Of a stretch of 64,000 nt of DNA, positions 32,641-46,459 are shown in pieces (the first letter of the stretch is position 1; each line of letters begins with the position of its first letter). The stretch is taken from the NCBI RefSeq assembly GCF_016545825.1, contig NC_052619.1, positions 28,621,803-28,685,802 on the forward strand, in the 5' to 3' direction. A program made the position numbers and the translations under genes. The notes beneath the pieces are model-generated. The model did no database searches, was not told the origin of the DNA, and worked only from the letters and a program-made list of their open reading frames with translations. The stretch is from Eucalyptus grandis. Its lineage: Eukaryota; Streptophyta; Magnoliopsida; Myrtales; Myrtaceae.

Positions 32641-34060
32641 TACTTTAAATTTCTTCAATGTTGGTGAAAACTCTATCGTGATTCTTGTTAATATGATTCT
32701 GGTTATGTTAAAATGATTTTATTGTACTTGATTCCTATTATATACAACTCTTAATGCTAATATTTGTTTTTTGGCTAAAGTACACTGGAAGTATCAAAAC
32801 TTAGCACAAGTAGGTATTTAGGATACATATGGTAATGTTTCTATTTCTAGGAATGGTTTTTATTCAGAAACACTTTTTTCTATTTTTATTTTTGGGAACA
32901 GGTTTTAGCATTTTAAGGCATTTAGTAACTATACAAAATTTTTATTCCCAGAATAGAAATGCGTTTGGTATGACCCTAAATATTTTTTGTAGTTTAGAAT
33001 TTCTTTTAATTTATTAATGATTTTATTCCACTTTTCTTTTTCTTTTTTCTTCTCCTTTCTCTAACCGGTTGCCAACCTTGACCATGAGTGATGAGGTCTC
33101 CCGAGCCTCGTTGTGGCTCAATGAACTTAGGGTGACCTTGCTAGGGGCCAACAAGGCTTCAACAAGGTCCTGAGGAGGTTGCCTTGAGCTTGTCGAGCCT
33201 CATCTAGCTGGTTGCTGACCATCACCAAGGCCAGCGACCGGCTAAGGGGAAGAAGAGAGTAAGAGAAAAAGAAAAAAAGAAGAAGAAGAAAATAAAAGAG
33301 AAAAGGCTTGTTTCTTAAGTTGTTCTCAAGAACAAAGAAGCAATTTTTTTTTTTGTTATCTATTCCAAATTTGGTATCGAGAACAAAAAAATTACCAAAC
33401 GTGTTTTGTTCTATGTCTATTTCGGGAAACAAAAAACATAAACACGTGCTCTTCAGAGTGTTATCAAACATACCCTTAAGTGCCAAAACTTCTAAAAAGT
33501 ACACTTAAATGCCATTTTTTTTTTTTAAATTAGGACACTTAAGTGCCAACATTGACGAGGATAGCTAGAAATCCGGCATAACTTATTTTAATAATATAAG
33601 TGGTCTAAGTGGCTCACCGGAATTCTTACTTAGCAATGACCGTACAAAATGACATCGTTTTACTCCTAAATTTATTAATTTAATATTAATTATTTTTTTT
33701 TAAAAAAAAAAAAGAAAAAGCCACAGCTTTGGTGAGGGCTATGGAGGCCCTCGCCAAAGCTATGGCTTGTTTTTAATTTAGTTTCTAATTTATTTTAATT
33801 AAAATTTATATCAAAAAATTAATTTATGGGGCTTATAGCGCCACATGGATATTTTTAAAAGCATTGCCAAAAAATTATCACGATAGTAAAAAGTTGCTGA
33901 AAAATGCCATGTTAGCAGTTTGGCCAAAATTTCTCGCCGTTGGCACTTAAATGTTCAATTCTTCTTCAATTTTGCCACTTAAATGTATCTTTTGGAACTT
34001 TTGGCACATAAGTGTCTATCTATACCAAGTTTTGGCACTTATGGCATTCAATGCTCATTG
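32641..34060. mobile_element. MITE-like element with AAGTGCC repeats, host of a nested MITE
   Basis: The left arm GGCTAAAGTACACTGGAAGT (32773) followed by words such as AAAACTTAGCACAAGTAGG is mirrored by the right arm near 33960-34040 (TTTGGAACTTTTGGCAC, CCAAGTTTTGGCACTTATGG). Removing the insertion 32821-33475 rejoins GGTATTTAAGTGCC. It has no coding capacity. It is probably a Mutator-type or other TIR element; exact ends are unresolved. Confidence 0.5.
32821..33475. mobile_element. Harbinger-type MITE nested in another element
   Basis: A 655-bp element with TTA target copies at 32818-32820 and 33476-33478. The ends are GGATACATATGGTAAT and, inverted, GGGTATGTTTGATAAC. Subterminal TTTCTATTTCT / AGAACAA words and a GC-richer core (33060-33240) match the relatives at 4092, 9230 and 29849. 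Predicted ORFs inside it are spurious. Confidence 0.8.
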
Positions 34061-34790
34061 TTTTTCATTAAATGCATCAATTAGTAATGAGAATGCCAAC
34101 GTAAATGTGGCATGCTAATGTAAGTTAGGGCACAATGGACAGAGTTAGATGAATATTGATGAGGGTTTTACCAAGGTAGAGTCAAGGATGCCACATTCTT
34201 AGAAAATAAATTTCCTAGTAATGGTGAAATCAATCAAGACTTCATTTTTTTTAATGAATTAAATGATGAGAAATAATGTTATTGCTCGTAATCATGGGAA
34301 TGATTTTGTCGACACCCCAAAGTAACCAACTTTTAATTACTATCAACGAATGACTTTAAAAGGAGGCATATGTTGACACCCAAAAATAATAAACTCTTGG
34401 TTGTTCTCGATTAGTGACTATCATGACCCTCCCGAACGAGTGTAAGGGGAAATGACGGGTTTAGAGATAATGTTAAATAGGGGACCAACAATCTTCAATC
34501 GGTGCAAGTTCTCAAAAACTCCTACCTCATGTTATGTTGGGATTTTCAATTTAATTCAATTGACCCCAGGATAATTCTATGTGAGGATTCGCCACTAGGC
34601 TAATTGGCATTGGCGAAAAACCAAGCGACATATGGGAGTATACCTCACTTTCTACATAACTAGAGATTTAGGGTTGGGAATATAATTACATTAATTATAT
34701 AACTAGTGCCTTTGCTCTCAACCATCCATCAGAGTCAAAAAAAAAAAAAATGGCTGTAAGTCACAAAGGGGAATATGCTAAGGCCTTGAC
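34061..34790 (+). mobile_element. Tat/Ogre-like Gypsy 3' end: polypurine tract and LTR fragment
   Basis: AAAAGGAGGCATA at 34358-34370 is a polypurine-type tract directly before TGTTGACACCC, a typical start of Tat-lineage Gypsy LTRs. The LTR piece carries GATTCGCCACTAGGCTAA and is cut at about 34790 by the next element. No protein domain remains. Confidence 0.55.
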
Positions 34791-36125
34791 TTTGTATATT
34801 TCACGAAAAAATATGACATTAATAAAAAATATTCTCTGGAAAGTGATTTTCCAAGGAAAATAACAATATATTTTGGTATTTGGCCAAGACCTAAAAATAT
34901 TTTCATCTTTTGGTAATGATTTTCTAAATAGATATACATTATTCCAACGCTAGTGACTTAAGAATGAGTAGCCAAGAAAGACGACACAGGCACTGTGGTT
35001 TCAAGTTTGGATCCCGAACTATCAGGCATGAGCATGAGCATTATTGTTGAGTCTAGGCCCGGACGTTGGGGTTTCACACCCGGCATTGATGGATCGAGGT
35101 GTGGGCCTAGCCTTGAGAGTTGGGGAAGTAGGCATGAGCGCTAAGGACCCAGTCCCAACCTTGATGGACACAAGCACAACATTAGCATCTTAGGTCTAGC
35201 CTTGATGGACCTAACCGTGGTAGCTAGTGTCTCGTGCTTGGCCTTAATGGACTCAACCCCGACCTCTAGTCTTAGCCTTGCTGCCAAGGGCCCATAAACA
35301 AGTGTTGGGGTTCTCATGATCAAGCGTAGACTTTATGATCTAGGCATTGATATCTAATCATATACGGAACATGATTTTCAATTTTTAAAGAAGAAATCAT
35401 TTTCCTAAATTTAATCTTTGGTAAGAAAATTTTTTCCATTAACTCATTTTTTAAAATGATCCAAACATTGGAAAACAACAAAATGTTTTTCTAGAAAATG
35501 TTTTCCATGAAACAAATGGAGCATGAGCCTAATCTTATTATTTCCTATGGGCCTTTATTTTCATGGGCTAAGATGATTTTCAAAATGTTTTAGGCTTATG
35601 CTTACGAATTATGTTGAGATGAACCGAAATAGTGGGCCTTAACATATTTCAATGGGCTGAAGTCTTTTCAATTTCTTATTGGTTATTTTTTATTGCTTTA
35701 TTATTAATTTCTTTATTACAAAATTGCATATTTGAATTATTGGCAAAAATTCTTGACTCAATAGCGGCAAACTGATTAGATAAATAGTTTGATCAAAACA
35801 ATTGACAAGTTGAACATAATCAACAACTCTCTGATAAAGCCATTGACACCAAACATCAATCATTGAAGGACAAAGTCATTGATGGCCATAGTAGATTTTA
35901 CTAAGTGTTGGAACTTGAAGATAGTAATGATGAATCGACATTAGAACATATGTGTGCTGAGTGGTTAATTCTGTAACTTCTTGTAGATAAGTGTTGCTTA
36001 ATAGTAGGAGATTGTGGAGTAACGTCTTATAACCCTTGATAGAGTAAGGATTATTTGGTCTTTCAAATTCAATAGTCATAGCATGCAATAGTTGTGCATA
36101 ATTATTTGTAGAGAGTTATAAATAA
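34791..36125. mobile_element. MITE-like block related to 1427-2474 plus flanking non-coding DNA
   Basis: The left part has TGGAAAGTGATTTTCC and the right part near 35450-35520 has GGAAAAC/GTTTTCC words; the core at 35000-35330 has repeated GGCATGAGC and CCTTGATGGA words. This is the same style of palindromic GGAAAA ends as the insertion at 1427-2474. From about 35530 to 36125 I see only AT-rich non-coding sequence. Confidence 0.4.
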
Positions 36126-37800
36126 CCTAAGGTTGCATTTAGTGGCCCGGATTAGAGTTTGGATAGGATAACAAATTATCCTACCAAGTGTTTGATAATG
36201 TTCTTTGGACAAGATAAACCTAGATACATTTGGACAAAATGTTGGATTAAATTTAGTCTACGGGGTGGGATAAAGTCGGATTTGATATAAAATTTTAAAA
36301 ATATTAAAAATTCATATTTTATCTTCACCGTCACTACCCGCCCAAGGACCACCACGAAAATTATCCATCATCATCACTTTTGACCACCGCATGATTGTCG
36401 TCGCTTTTGACCACGCTGGTCATCACTACTGGCCGGTGATTATATTTTGACGAGTGAGGATGAAAAGGGGCCCAAAGACGGTCGTCATGTTGGGTTTGCA
36501 TAGATCATCCTTTCCGCCCAATCGTATATGTCCTTCACGTCAAGCTCGACTTTTCACGCATGACTCACGATCTATCTATTGAACTGTTGGTTGTCGAAGA
36601 ACGGCCAGCATACTATCAGCTTCTTGGTGACCACGCTCTCGAGTGTTGAGTTCCAATATCAAGAATATTGCAATGGCACCGTGGTGCAAAACCTCTTGTG
36701 GGCCCATCCCACGACGCCACACCTTCTTCGCCGTTGCCTCTCTTAGCTGTTTTCTTTCCACAATGGAGTTCGACCGTACAACCCACCTGAAGTGCCTACC
36801 CGCAAGGCCATCCCAAAATTACGTGAACTTGTGTCGGTTGAGAGACATCATGCTCCTAAGGTCGACTTGCCAGAGCCATCATCAAGAGGATTTGAGTTTG
36901 ATGTATAGGAGGAGTAAAGTCACGGATTGGATTTTTAAAGATTTTCAAATGAGAAGGATTTTCAATCTTATCTTAAGTTGCAGATTTTCGAAAATTATCA
37001 AAGTTTTTTTTTAAAGATTCCAAGTCTTATCTTAGGTTCCACCAAACATATGAATGGGTATTTTAACAATCTGGGGATAATATTCTATCCCAATCCGAAT
37101 CTAGACGACTAAGGATGTGTTTGCCTGTTAGGATAAATTCAGGATGCTTGCTCAAAATAAGATAAAGTCATATATAAAGGAAATATAGGTAGGATAAAAT
37201 TTTCCCATGAGAAAAGTTGAATTAATGTGCATATGATTTCTAATATCCATAATAGAAAATTTATTTTTCTCAAATAACAATATTCTTAAATTAACAAATC
37301 TAAAATTATATTTCAACCAATATAAGTTCAAAATATCAAAAAAATAACAATTTATTTTCAAATTTAATCTTATTTTTATTTATATATTTGAATTTAATTC
37401 TATCTTATTATATAAATTCAATATATAAATATATTTATTACACATTTTATGTGGTTAAGTATTTTAGGTATGTTAGTACAGTTTTTTATTTAATAAAATT
37501 TTATTAGAGAATGATGGAAGGAGAAGAAAGAAATAGAAAAGAAATTAATTTAAAAAGAGAGTAAAATAAGATAAAAAAAGAAAATAAAAATAAAGTAGAC
37601 AAAAGTATCATGAGAGATTTATACCATCTCTGTTTGCAAAATTTGTGATCATTTATATTGATATGTCATTTATACTAAACAATATATATGATATAATGTG
37701 AATATATCGACTTTATTACGCAATTACCAAACTTGATTGATATGATATAGATAAATCCCTTAGATTTTATATCATATCATGTCCGATCTTATTTTGATTA
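36126..37800. mobile_element. Two adjacent TIR-element-like blocks
   Basis: CTAAGGTTGCATTTAGTGGC at 36130 and the inverted-looking CTAGACGACTAAG at about 37110 bracket a block with a GC-richer core (36330-36830). A second block follows from CTAAGGATGTGTTTGCCTG at 37108 to about 37800, very AT-rich. The ORF 36643-37014 lies in the first core and matches no family I know. Ends and target sites are not resolved. Confidence 0.35.
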
Positions 37801-38527
37801 GAAATTGAAATGACCAAACGTAAAGTGCATTCATTGTAAACCCCCTCCTAATCAATCACAAAACTCAACATTTTTTTGCACATTTATCTTTATGTTTACT
37901 CTACGACAATTTACATTGCTAGTCGCGATTGCCTTTAGTCTTTGTACCTTCAAAAATCTTGTCAATTTAAGCACTATTTGTTTTGTCGAAATTGTGACAT
38001 TACAGTAAAATGTTTTCTGGAAAGTCATTTTCTAGGAAAATGATAATGTTTATCACTATTTGGTTGATACCTAAAAATGAATTGGAAAATATTTTTCATC
38101 ATTTGGTAAGGAAAATCTTTAGATTTTTCCTAAATAAACACACATTACTTGGGTGCTAGAGACTTTCGCATGAGTAGCTAAGGAACCCAATACAAGCATC
38201 AGGTCTCAAGCACAAATCCCCAACTTCTAGGCACTAGTGCAAGCATAATCTTGGTCCACCAAAACCGAGCTAGGGAACTCGGTGCCCGTGCTTGACTCTA
38301 TAGTGCCTCGACTCGATCTATAGAGGCTGGGCCAAGGAACCTTGGCCCAGCATCAATGAACTAGGGCTTGGGATCGGCTCAACCCAGTCGATCCTAGTTT
38401 GGTTCCCAGGGGAACAAGGTCGGTCATTGGTCTTGGGACCCCTAGACCTTGCACGATACAGGTTGATCCTTGGTCCGAGGAGTTTAGAGTTGGTCCAACC
38501 TAGATCAATCCTGTACATAATATATAT
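37801..38527. mobile_element. Fragment of GGAAAA-type MITE, cut by an LTR
   Basis: TTTTCTGGAAAGTCATTTTC at about 38010, followed by TTTGGT and a core with CTTGG/CTCGG words, resembles the elements at 34791 and 1427. The fragment stops at 38527, where a Gypsy-like LTR starts, so the LTR probably inserted into it. Confidence 0.4.
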
Positions 38528-41500
38528 TGTTGACACCTAATTTTTAGCGGACATGTCATTAAAGGTTAAAAAATCAAGATTAGCACCTCTAATAACGAAA
38601 AAACCCATTTCTCAAACAAAAAAAATGTTGTTTTTCATTTCATTTTGCTGTGTTGTCATTGTTAAACAATTTCCCACTCATTTCCATCGAAAACCCAAAA
38701 GTCAAATTGTTGCAATGATTGACTTTTGGGTTGACCTTTTGGTCAACTCTTTGACAAAAAGTTAACCCTAGGTCAAAAAGTTGACTTTTTGTACAAAAAG
38801 ATTCTAAATAATCATAATTTCACTTTAGCTAAATTAATTTTCAAGAATTTCAAATATTTGATTCAAAAATCAACATTTTAGAAAAAAATCAACTAAATAG
38901 TTGACTTTTGTTCAACCATTTGACCAAAAAAATTGGGAAAGTAAAAAATCCACAAATCATTTCATTTTAGTTTCAATTTGAATTTAGCGTCGAAAGTCTT
39001 GTGAAAATCAATTAAAAACCTTATTTTTGAATTTTTTAGTTTTATGTTTAAAATTAACCAAAAATAAAATTACTTATGTTCTAGTCATAATTAAGTTTAA
39101 TTCTTTTTACGACATTTGATCTAGGGACCATCACCCATTTATCATTTATTTAGTTTCAAGAATGATCATGTTAAAATGTGAATTGTCACTTTTAGCCTTA
39201 ATTAGGGGATTCAAATCAATTCTTCATAAGTGATGAACTGACACTTCCTTTCCACTCATTTTCATGAGATAAGTTTGAATTCAAGGTTTGTTTTAGGAAA
39301 TTCATTCAGGAACTTTTCAATTTAATGAATTTAGCCTTCTTGAACATAGGAAAACCAAGCTAACAGACTTCAATTAAAGAAATTGAACTTGACCCATTTG
39401 AGACTAAGGTTCAATTTTGCAAATCAAGGCGTAATTTCATCATTAAACCTTGATTCATTTTTGGCATAAAAGTTGTCTCACTAATTCAAAGTAAATTTGG
39501 ATACAATAGGTCACCATAGATATGGGCAGTTGATTTAATAGGTGCCTCACAATATTAATTGAATTCAATTTTAATTAATTTGTGATTTCGATCAAGAAAT
39601 TAAGTGAAATTGTCCAATTTGGCCTAAAAAGTCCAATTGCATGTACCCATGGTGTAGGTCCAATATTTTCATGTTAATCAAGCAATTAGGTCAATTGAAA
39701 ATTACTAGATTGCATTTATATGGTTTAATTGGCCTAATTTCTTAAAAATTGGACTGTTTTTCTTAAATTGGGCAAGTTTTCATTCTAGGGACTAAATTGC
39801 ATAGAATCTAGAACCCCAAGGACCAAGCTGCCCAAAGGATCGCCGAATCGGTTGAACTAGCTTGGATCGGTCCGATCGATCCAATTGACCACTGGCGAGG
39901 AGGCTAGTTCGGCCATCCGCCGACCGGCTCTCGATGGTCCGCAACCAACCTTGGATTTAACGTCACATATATTTTATTCCTTTGCCCCTCAACTTCCCAT
40001 ATTTTGCAAAAATTACCCCGAATTTTGTGAAATTATAAAATTGCCCATAATTAGGCCTTAATCGTAGATTCAGTTTAAACTTCCGATTTTGATACATCGA
40101 CATCATCTAGATGATCATGTGATACATTTTGAATTTGATTAACCCCTAACGGATTTAATTAGACAATTCAATCAAGTTTCGACTGTTAGATCAAACCGAC
40201 GGCTGAGATTTGATCTCAAAGGGAAAGTACATAAGCATTTTTCCATCCAAAACTTAAGGGAGGTTCATTTTTACACATTTTCTATATCGGTAAATTCTCG
40301 AAAACTCTCTCTCTCTCCCTCATCTTCCCACCATTTCTCTCTCCTCCCTCTCTCTTGTGTGCGGTTGCATTCACCACTAACTCACGGCCCCTCGCCGGCA
40401 GCCCTTGACACCGTGCCACCTTTTCTGGCCACCCTCTCTCTCCCTCGGTGCCAATCAAAGCCACTGCTGACTCTAGTGGTTGTTGGAACCGTCCGTCCAA
40501 GTCGATCTACCGATTGAAGCTCAAGACTCGCAAATAAGCCGATGATTAAATAAGTAGTTCTATCCACTCCAACCAACGACTAGCAGTGGTCCTTCATGGT
40601 CCGCCACCGCCAATCCTTCCTCAAGTGTATCCCCAAGCTCACGGTGGCTGGGGAATCTTGCAAAGGTAGATATCTGAAACTTGAATCCAATGGGGCAAGA
40701 TCGAGTTAGTCGATCGGGGCTCGGATTTGAACCCTAGGTCTATATCTTATGTTTAGATCTATAATTTAGATGTTACATGATGAAATTTGATGATGTTGTG
40801 ATGATTGAAGATGAGATTGAGACATGATTTGTATGTTTACTTAGTTCTGATAGGTTTTGAACATAAGTTTTGTTAGGGCTGATTGAAGTTCCTAAACCTC
40901 GTTATTTGGCTTTGAAGTGTTCTAGACATTTGATCTACATTTGATAAGCTTCGATTTGATATGTACAAGCCCTGAACAGAGTTTTTTGATACTTGAAATC
41001 TATCTTGAAAGTTGGATGATTTCTGTTGGAATTGATGTGTTATTTTGGTTGTTTTGACTTTTGAAAGTGTTGTCTATTTGCTGATTTTTTACCGATTTTT
41101 GTGATTTGATTTTGAAGATAGTTTTTTCATGAAAGTTGTACAAAACTATGTTGGTCATTACATATCTTTTTTCTAGAATTTTTGGAGTAGATTTGATTAG
41201 GAAAATCTTCAAAAAAATCATCACTCTACTATTCTGCCCTATCCGAATCTTATTTGTTCTAAAATGAGGTAGTAAACTTGTTCAATTAGATTTCTATCAT
41301 TCATAAAAGTCGTAGAATGCATCACAAGATTTCTAACTAGGTATAATTGTGCCAAATTATCATCGTTTACTAGGTCAATCGTTTGTGTGAAGACATGTTC
41401 AAACTGTTGCAATTTAAAACATTGATTGCATTGTCTTGTATTCTCTTTTTCGTGTAGGTTTTTGTGAACCAAACTAGACTTTGATGTCTGCGCAAATAAC

Positions 41501-43955
41501 AATCATGACATTGCATTCTCATGTAGGGAATTTTTGTAGAATTTTACCATGTCATTAGATTATTGAAAAAATTCACGTTCTATGCAACCCCCGCTGCAAT
41601 TGTGGCTGATCATGTACCTATAAAAACGTTTTTGTTTCAGCTCCTTAAAGAGAAATTGGCATATGATGCCTTCTAGACATACTTAGAGTATATCACAAGC
41701 TTCATAATGATGTATGATATGCCTCATTTGAAGATCATTTGTCATGTGAAAACCTTACACCAAGTTGATATGTTACAACTAAAATTGTCATGCATTTTGT
41801 CATAAGTGTTTCCTAATGATGAGTCACCTATCAATGTTATTGAATTTGTGTGATTTGTTGTACATCGATCCAAGGTTAAATGTCTTAACCAAACTTATTT
41901 GTCACATTTAACCTTACGTCATATTCAAATTTCACAATTTTCATGTGTCTCGATCCGATCTCACCGCCCGATCCCTCTCATGAGGAAAGGAAGTGGGAAA
42001 GGTCGGATTTAGGGTACCTGACTATGAGAGTTCTCTCACGGTTAGCGTTCCAAAAGACGTCATCACATTGTCTATTAGATCGAACCTCTTGTGAGTTCCC
42101 TCTACAAGGTCGCGAGTTCTTCCAAACTCATACCCTGTGTGATAATGGAGTGTCAAGACCCGTAACCACACCTGCAACACACCTTGAGAAAGGAGGTTGG
42201 GTGTGAATATTAGATTTAAGGGTACCTTTAGCATGGTAGCTCTCTCTCTCTGGTACTCTCTTCTCTAAGGATGGCATCACTTCATCCATTATGAGATTTC
42301 CACATGTGGGTATGCTAAACCATGATAAGTCTTATCAAGACTTGTACCCTGCGCAACGGGTTCATTGATACGATCTAATTATTTAAGACATCCTAGAAAC
42401 AAGATGAGAGTTGCCACTAGCTCGTTTTTGGGAGCCGGCTAGAAACCCAATCGAGGGTTGAGAGTGTTCCCTCGTTTCCTATATAGTCAGACATCTAAGT
42501 CTAAGAAGTTGGGTTACGCTAATATTTCTATGAGTACATTTTCGATACCTAAACAGCATGTTGTGTTTACCTAACATGTTGACGCATTTTTTCTTACATT
42601 TTTGGGATTATTAGTCTTAAACTAAGCGATCATGTGTGATTGGTCGTTTTCATGCAATTCTATTTCTAAGGAAAATGAAAAGAAAGCATTCAATTGAATT
42701 GAAAATTGCAAAGTAGTAGATAAACAAACAAGGAAAATTGTAAATCTACCATACATTCCTAGAAAAAGTATAAAAGAAAAAAACAAATGAAAAGGAAAAG
42801 AAGAAAAGAGAACTCGCAACTCATCAAGCTTTGTACAACAAAAGGAACCCAAGACATATGTTGGGGAATGAATAGTACATAATAACAATCGAAATGGACA
42901 TCGACTTTCACCATCTTCATGTCCTCTTTATCTTTAGGATCCCAATCTAAACCTGGTCTCAAAAACTATATAACTAGGTACATACAATAGAAAGAAACAA
43001 GCATCCACATCAAAACAACATGACATCATACCAAGGTAAACTCTAAAAAGAAATTCAATTTCACAAATTAGATTTGAGTCTCGGGGTCAACCTTTGTCTT
43101 TCATGCGTAATTCCTTCTAAGACACCTACCCAATTCATTTTATGTGACTTATAGCCACTATCGACCAATTATATTCTCGCATGACTGATAACACTTATAA
43201 GTCTCTAATGAAGCAGTTTATGTGATTCTAGGATTTCCCTTGATATCATGCATCGACCCTATCATTCATCTAGAAATCACATACTTTTGGTGGAATTAAA
43301 CATGCATACATGTCTTTTGGACTTTATTTCTTAACGAATCAAACAAATGAGTGAGCCGTTGGCGGATCACTTATTACCAAACGCATGCACCAATCGCAAA
43401 CATAGATACTTCTAAATGAATGACATAATTGTGTGCGTGGGGATACATGTGATGTTTCAAAGACATTTTTCGAAATCATCCACAAAAAGTTTTGAGATAA
43501 AGTGATGTCTCGGCTATGAAAGGCATTCAATTGCCAAGACTAGCTTAAGGCTTGTATAAGTTCACTTACAAGCGTTGCATGCATTTTGAATACAATTTAA
43601 ACCGTGACTTTTCACAATGTCAAATAGAATTTTAAAGAGATTTAAACATATTTAAGATTAAGGAATATCTAGATTATGGAATACATTCAATTGCTAAGGC
43701 TAGCTCAGGGCTTGCATAAATGCACTTACAAAGAGTCATAGGTATTTTGAATACGGTCCAAACCATGATTCTTCCTTAAGCCAAATCGAGCTTTGGAAAT
43801 GAATATCTTAGAAATTGTTTTGGGAAACATCACATATACCAAAGTATTTTTGAAAGATGCAATTTGGAAAAGTCAATTATTTAACAACAAAAATCAAAGC
43901 ATTTAGAACAATTTTCATGAAGATGACATGGCCTAATTTCATGCACAAACTAGCC
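38528..43955 (+). mobile_element. Tat/Ogre-like Gypsy LTR and internal remnants
   Basis: Starts TGTTGACACC at 38528. Features usual for long Tat-lineage LTRs follow: long AT-rich text with few ORFs, a CGATCGGTCCGATCGATCC stretch near 39870, a CT-rich block at 40305-40350, and GAGAGTTGCCACTAGCTCG near 42402. Two related sub-blocks at about 41945-42180 and 42210-42370 (GGGTACCT followed by TCTCTC words and TGCGCAACGG/TGTGTGATAA) suggest an internal duplication. No gag, protease, reverse transcriptase or integrase motif is recognisable. The right side ends against the truncated PP2 fragment at about 43955; the true LTR end was not found. Confidence 0.45.
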
Positions 43956-45597
43956 TAAAGTTTATCTCGCCAACATTCTTCGGATTCGTCATGAATGTAC
44001 CGACAAGGATGTTTATCCATTCACCCTTCCGCTTCTCCTCCAAATTCTCAATACGTCCCTGCGTGGTTCCATCCAGTAGGGCCAGGTTTAGGTTCACTGG
44101 AGCATGCCACCCTCTGCTATTTTTGTTCATTTTCATCATGAATGTGACCTCATATGTAGTCTTCGGCGAGAGCATGATCGTCTTAAACTTGCCTCAAGCA
44201 TACTTCCAACAACTCTGCCGCGGGTATGTCTACTTCGCCGCTAAAAGCGAGAGTCCAAATTTGAAACAATTTGCTCATTAATGATGAAACTTGTAGATAA
44301 TTTTTATTTTCTTTTTGTTCTTAGAAAAAAGTCTTAGACAAAATTAGTCATAATGGATGGAGCACAAATAGAATTCGATTATTTCAATTCAATTTGGTTT
44401 ATTACTATGTTCTAATAGAGGTAATGTTTTATGCGAGCTCTATCGATGTAAATTAGGTATATCCGAGACTTTCAAAGACAAAAGTTGATTCTATTATTTA
44501 CATTTTGGTAGACAAAATTATTCATTGATCTTTCATATTACAAGATAAGGACATCACAAGTATTATAACTTTCGTATGATACTTGAGTGCTATAATTTGC
44601 AGTCAATCACTTTAGTTTCATACTTTTTAAAAACGTTTATCCAAGTGCCGAATATTTTATGTAACATGACATTTGTGGTAAATACTCAAGTGATCAATTG
44701 AAAAGTTATATAATAATGAAATTATTTGAAAAAAAAAAAATTCATGGCGCTTAGGGAGTGTCATGCATAATTTACTTTTCCCTCCATATTACACTTTCTT
44801 GTCTTTGGGCAAAACGTCCATATCAATCCAAAACTTAAACAATTCGAAGTAAATCAAGCGGCGAAGAATACCTTTTCAGATGAAACTATGAATTAATATC
44901 AGTCATTGTTTTCTTCTATCACTCATTTTACAATACAAACACGCATTTCAAGAAATACTGAGATCCACGGTGGATGCTACTAAAAACAAACAAGTACCGG
45001 CAGGATTTCGACCATGTAAATGATTCTGTGTTCACAATGAAGAGCGAGTATAGTTACCATTTTTCCTTCTGGTCGATCCAACCCCAGTATCGCTCATTGT
45101 TGATCCCAGTGATGGATAACTCTTGAGCAAGCAACAAGAAGCAATGCTTTTCGAGATCTTGGTCGACCCAGAACTTCTACAGTTTTACACCAAAAGTGAA
45201 TGGTATATTTATTTCATAGATTCAAATCTGCTACACGTTTCTTACGTCTAAATTAAATTATTATAAAAGTCACAGTTTCTACAATATTTGTTTTTCCTGA
45301 TAAAAAAAAAAATCATTCAGAGAGTTGAATTACCAGTTTGTTAGGATTCATGAACACCCCACCGTAGATCCGATTGCACAATTCTTCGATGCCGATAGGG
45401 GAATCCGAGTTCGCCGCTTTTCTAACAAAAGTTACGGCGAGGAGAGGAGGCCTTCTCTCCCTTCTTCTCTCTTCTTTCGTGGCTTCTGCATCTGGCCTCA
45501 TTGAAACTTCCTTTCCTTCCTGTATGTCTTCCGCCCTTTGTTTTCTCTTCCATGTTCTCCCCATTGAGTTTCTGGCAGCGGACTTCACCTGTTTCAA
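43939..45597 (-). pseudogene. PP2-like lectin, third copy, truncated and frameshifted
   Basis: A minus-strand copy of the PP2-like gene. Exon 1 (down to 45334) has RRPPLLAVTFVRK and IGIEELCNRIYGGVFMNPNK, with a GT donor. Exon 2 (45176-45058) has KFWVDQ..HCFLLLAQELSIT and NNERYWGWI, with G replacing the conserved W. Exon 3 has IPAAELLEVCL, then an out-of-frame loss over the WLEISG region, then KTIMLSPKTTYEVTF and GEWINILVGTF, stopping after VGEINF. The last 25 or so residues of the domain are missing at about 43958. The ATG equivalent to copy A's start (MEEKTK) is in a different frame from the rest of exon 1. It belongs to neither main unit's position, so it is a separate, older or displaced duplicate. 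Confidence 0.85.
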
Positions 45598-46358
45598 TCC
45601 AAGAAGATGTCTCGAATCTCACAATATTGTGAGAAAGGATGAGAAGAGAAGGGGTGCCTGTCGAAGGTAGACTTTGCGGTCTTTCATTATGGGTGGTTGA
45701 CTTTTCAGTCTTAAATAAAAACCACAGGGTATTCATTTTATTTTAATTTGCGAATGCACACTAGAATGAGTTAGGTAAAATCCTGCTGCCGGTTTCCAAT
45801 TAACCAAAATCATGATCTAATGAATTGCAAGATCAAATCGATACTAGTCTCATTCTTTTCCCTAATAATTTTCGCTAGCTTCTTTATTTGAATACTGTAT
45901 AAAAAGTATATAAAAACCAATCTCTTAATTGTGTATGCGTGACTTTTTCTTAATTAAATTGCTATATAACTAGTTTTTAATCCGTGGTAACAGATTTTAT
46001 ATGACAAAACATGTTATAAAGAAACTCATTTAGAGACTCTAAATTTAAATATGTACAATTAAAATGAAAAAAGTTTTGTAATCTTGCGGCACATGAAGAG
46101 TTTGAGAAATCCAACAATGAAAGCTGTTGATCACAGAAAAAAAGAAAGATTAAGAGAACTTAGGGCCCGTTTGGTTCGGCTTTTGGGGAATGCATTTGCA
46201 GAAATGCAAATACCTTTGGTGAAGGGGGTTTTCCGAAATGCAAATGTCGTTTGGTAAAATTTGCATTGAGAAACAACTTTGACCATTACTCATCTAGGAA
46301 AAATCTGAAAGCATCCCATACAATAGAAGGATATAGTACAAATCACAGCGATAGGTTC
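45598..46358. other. Spacer left of copy B, with one MITE-like end
   Basis: It first retains PP2 upstream sequence (GTAAAATCCTGCTGCCGGTTT, as at about 11690), then AT-rich DNA. AGGGCCCGTTTGGTTCGGC at 46165 followed by GCATTTGCAGAAATGCAAAT looks like one terminal region of a TIR element, with no clear partner end. No gene is seen. Confidence 0.4.
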
Positions 46359-46459
46359 TCGTAATCCATCACCAAACACTAAATTGAAAGCTCAAGCTAT
46401 CCACCAATCGACAATTCAAATGAGCGAAAATGAAACCCCTATATAATCACGACGATTAC

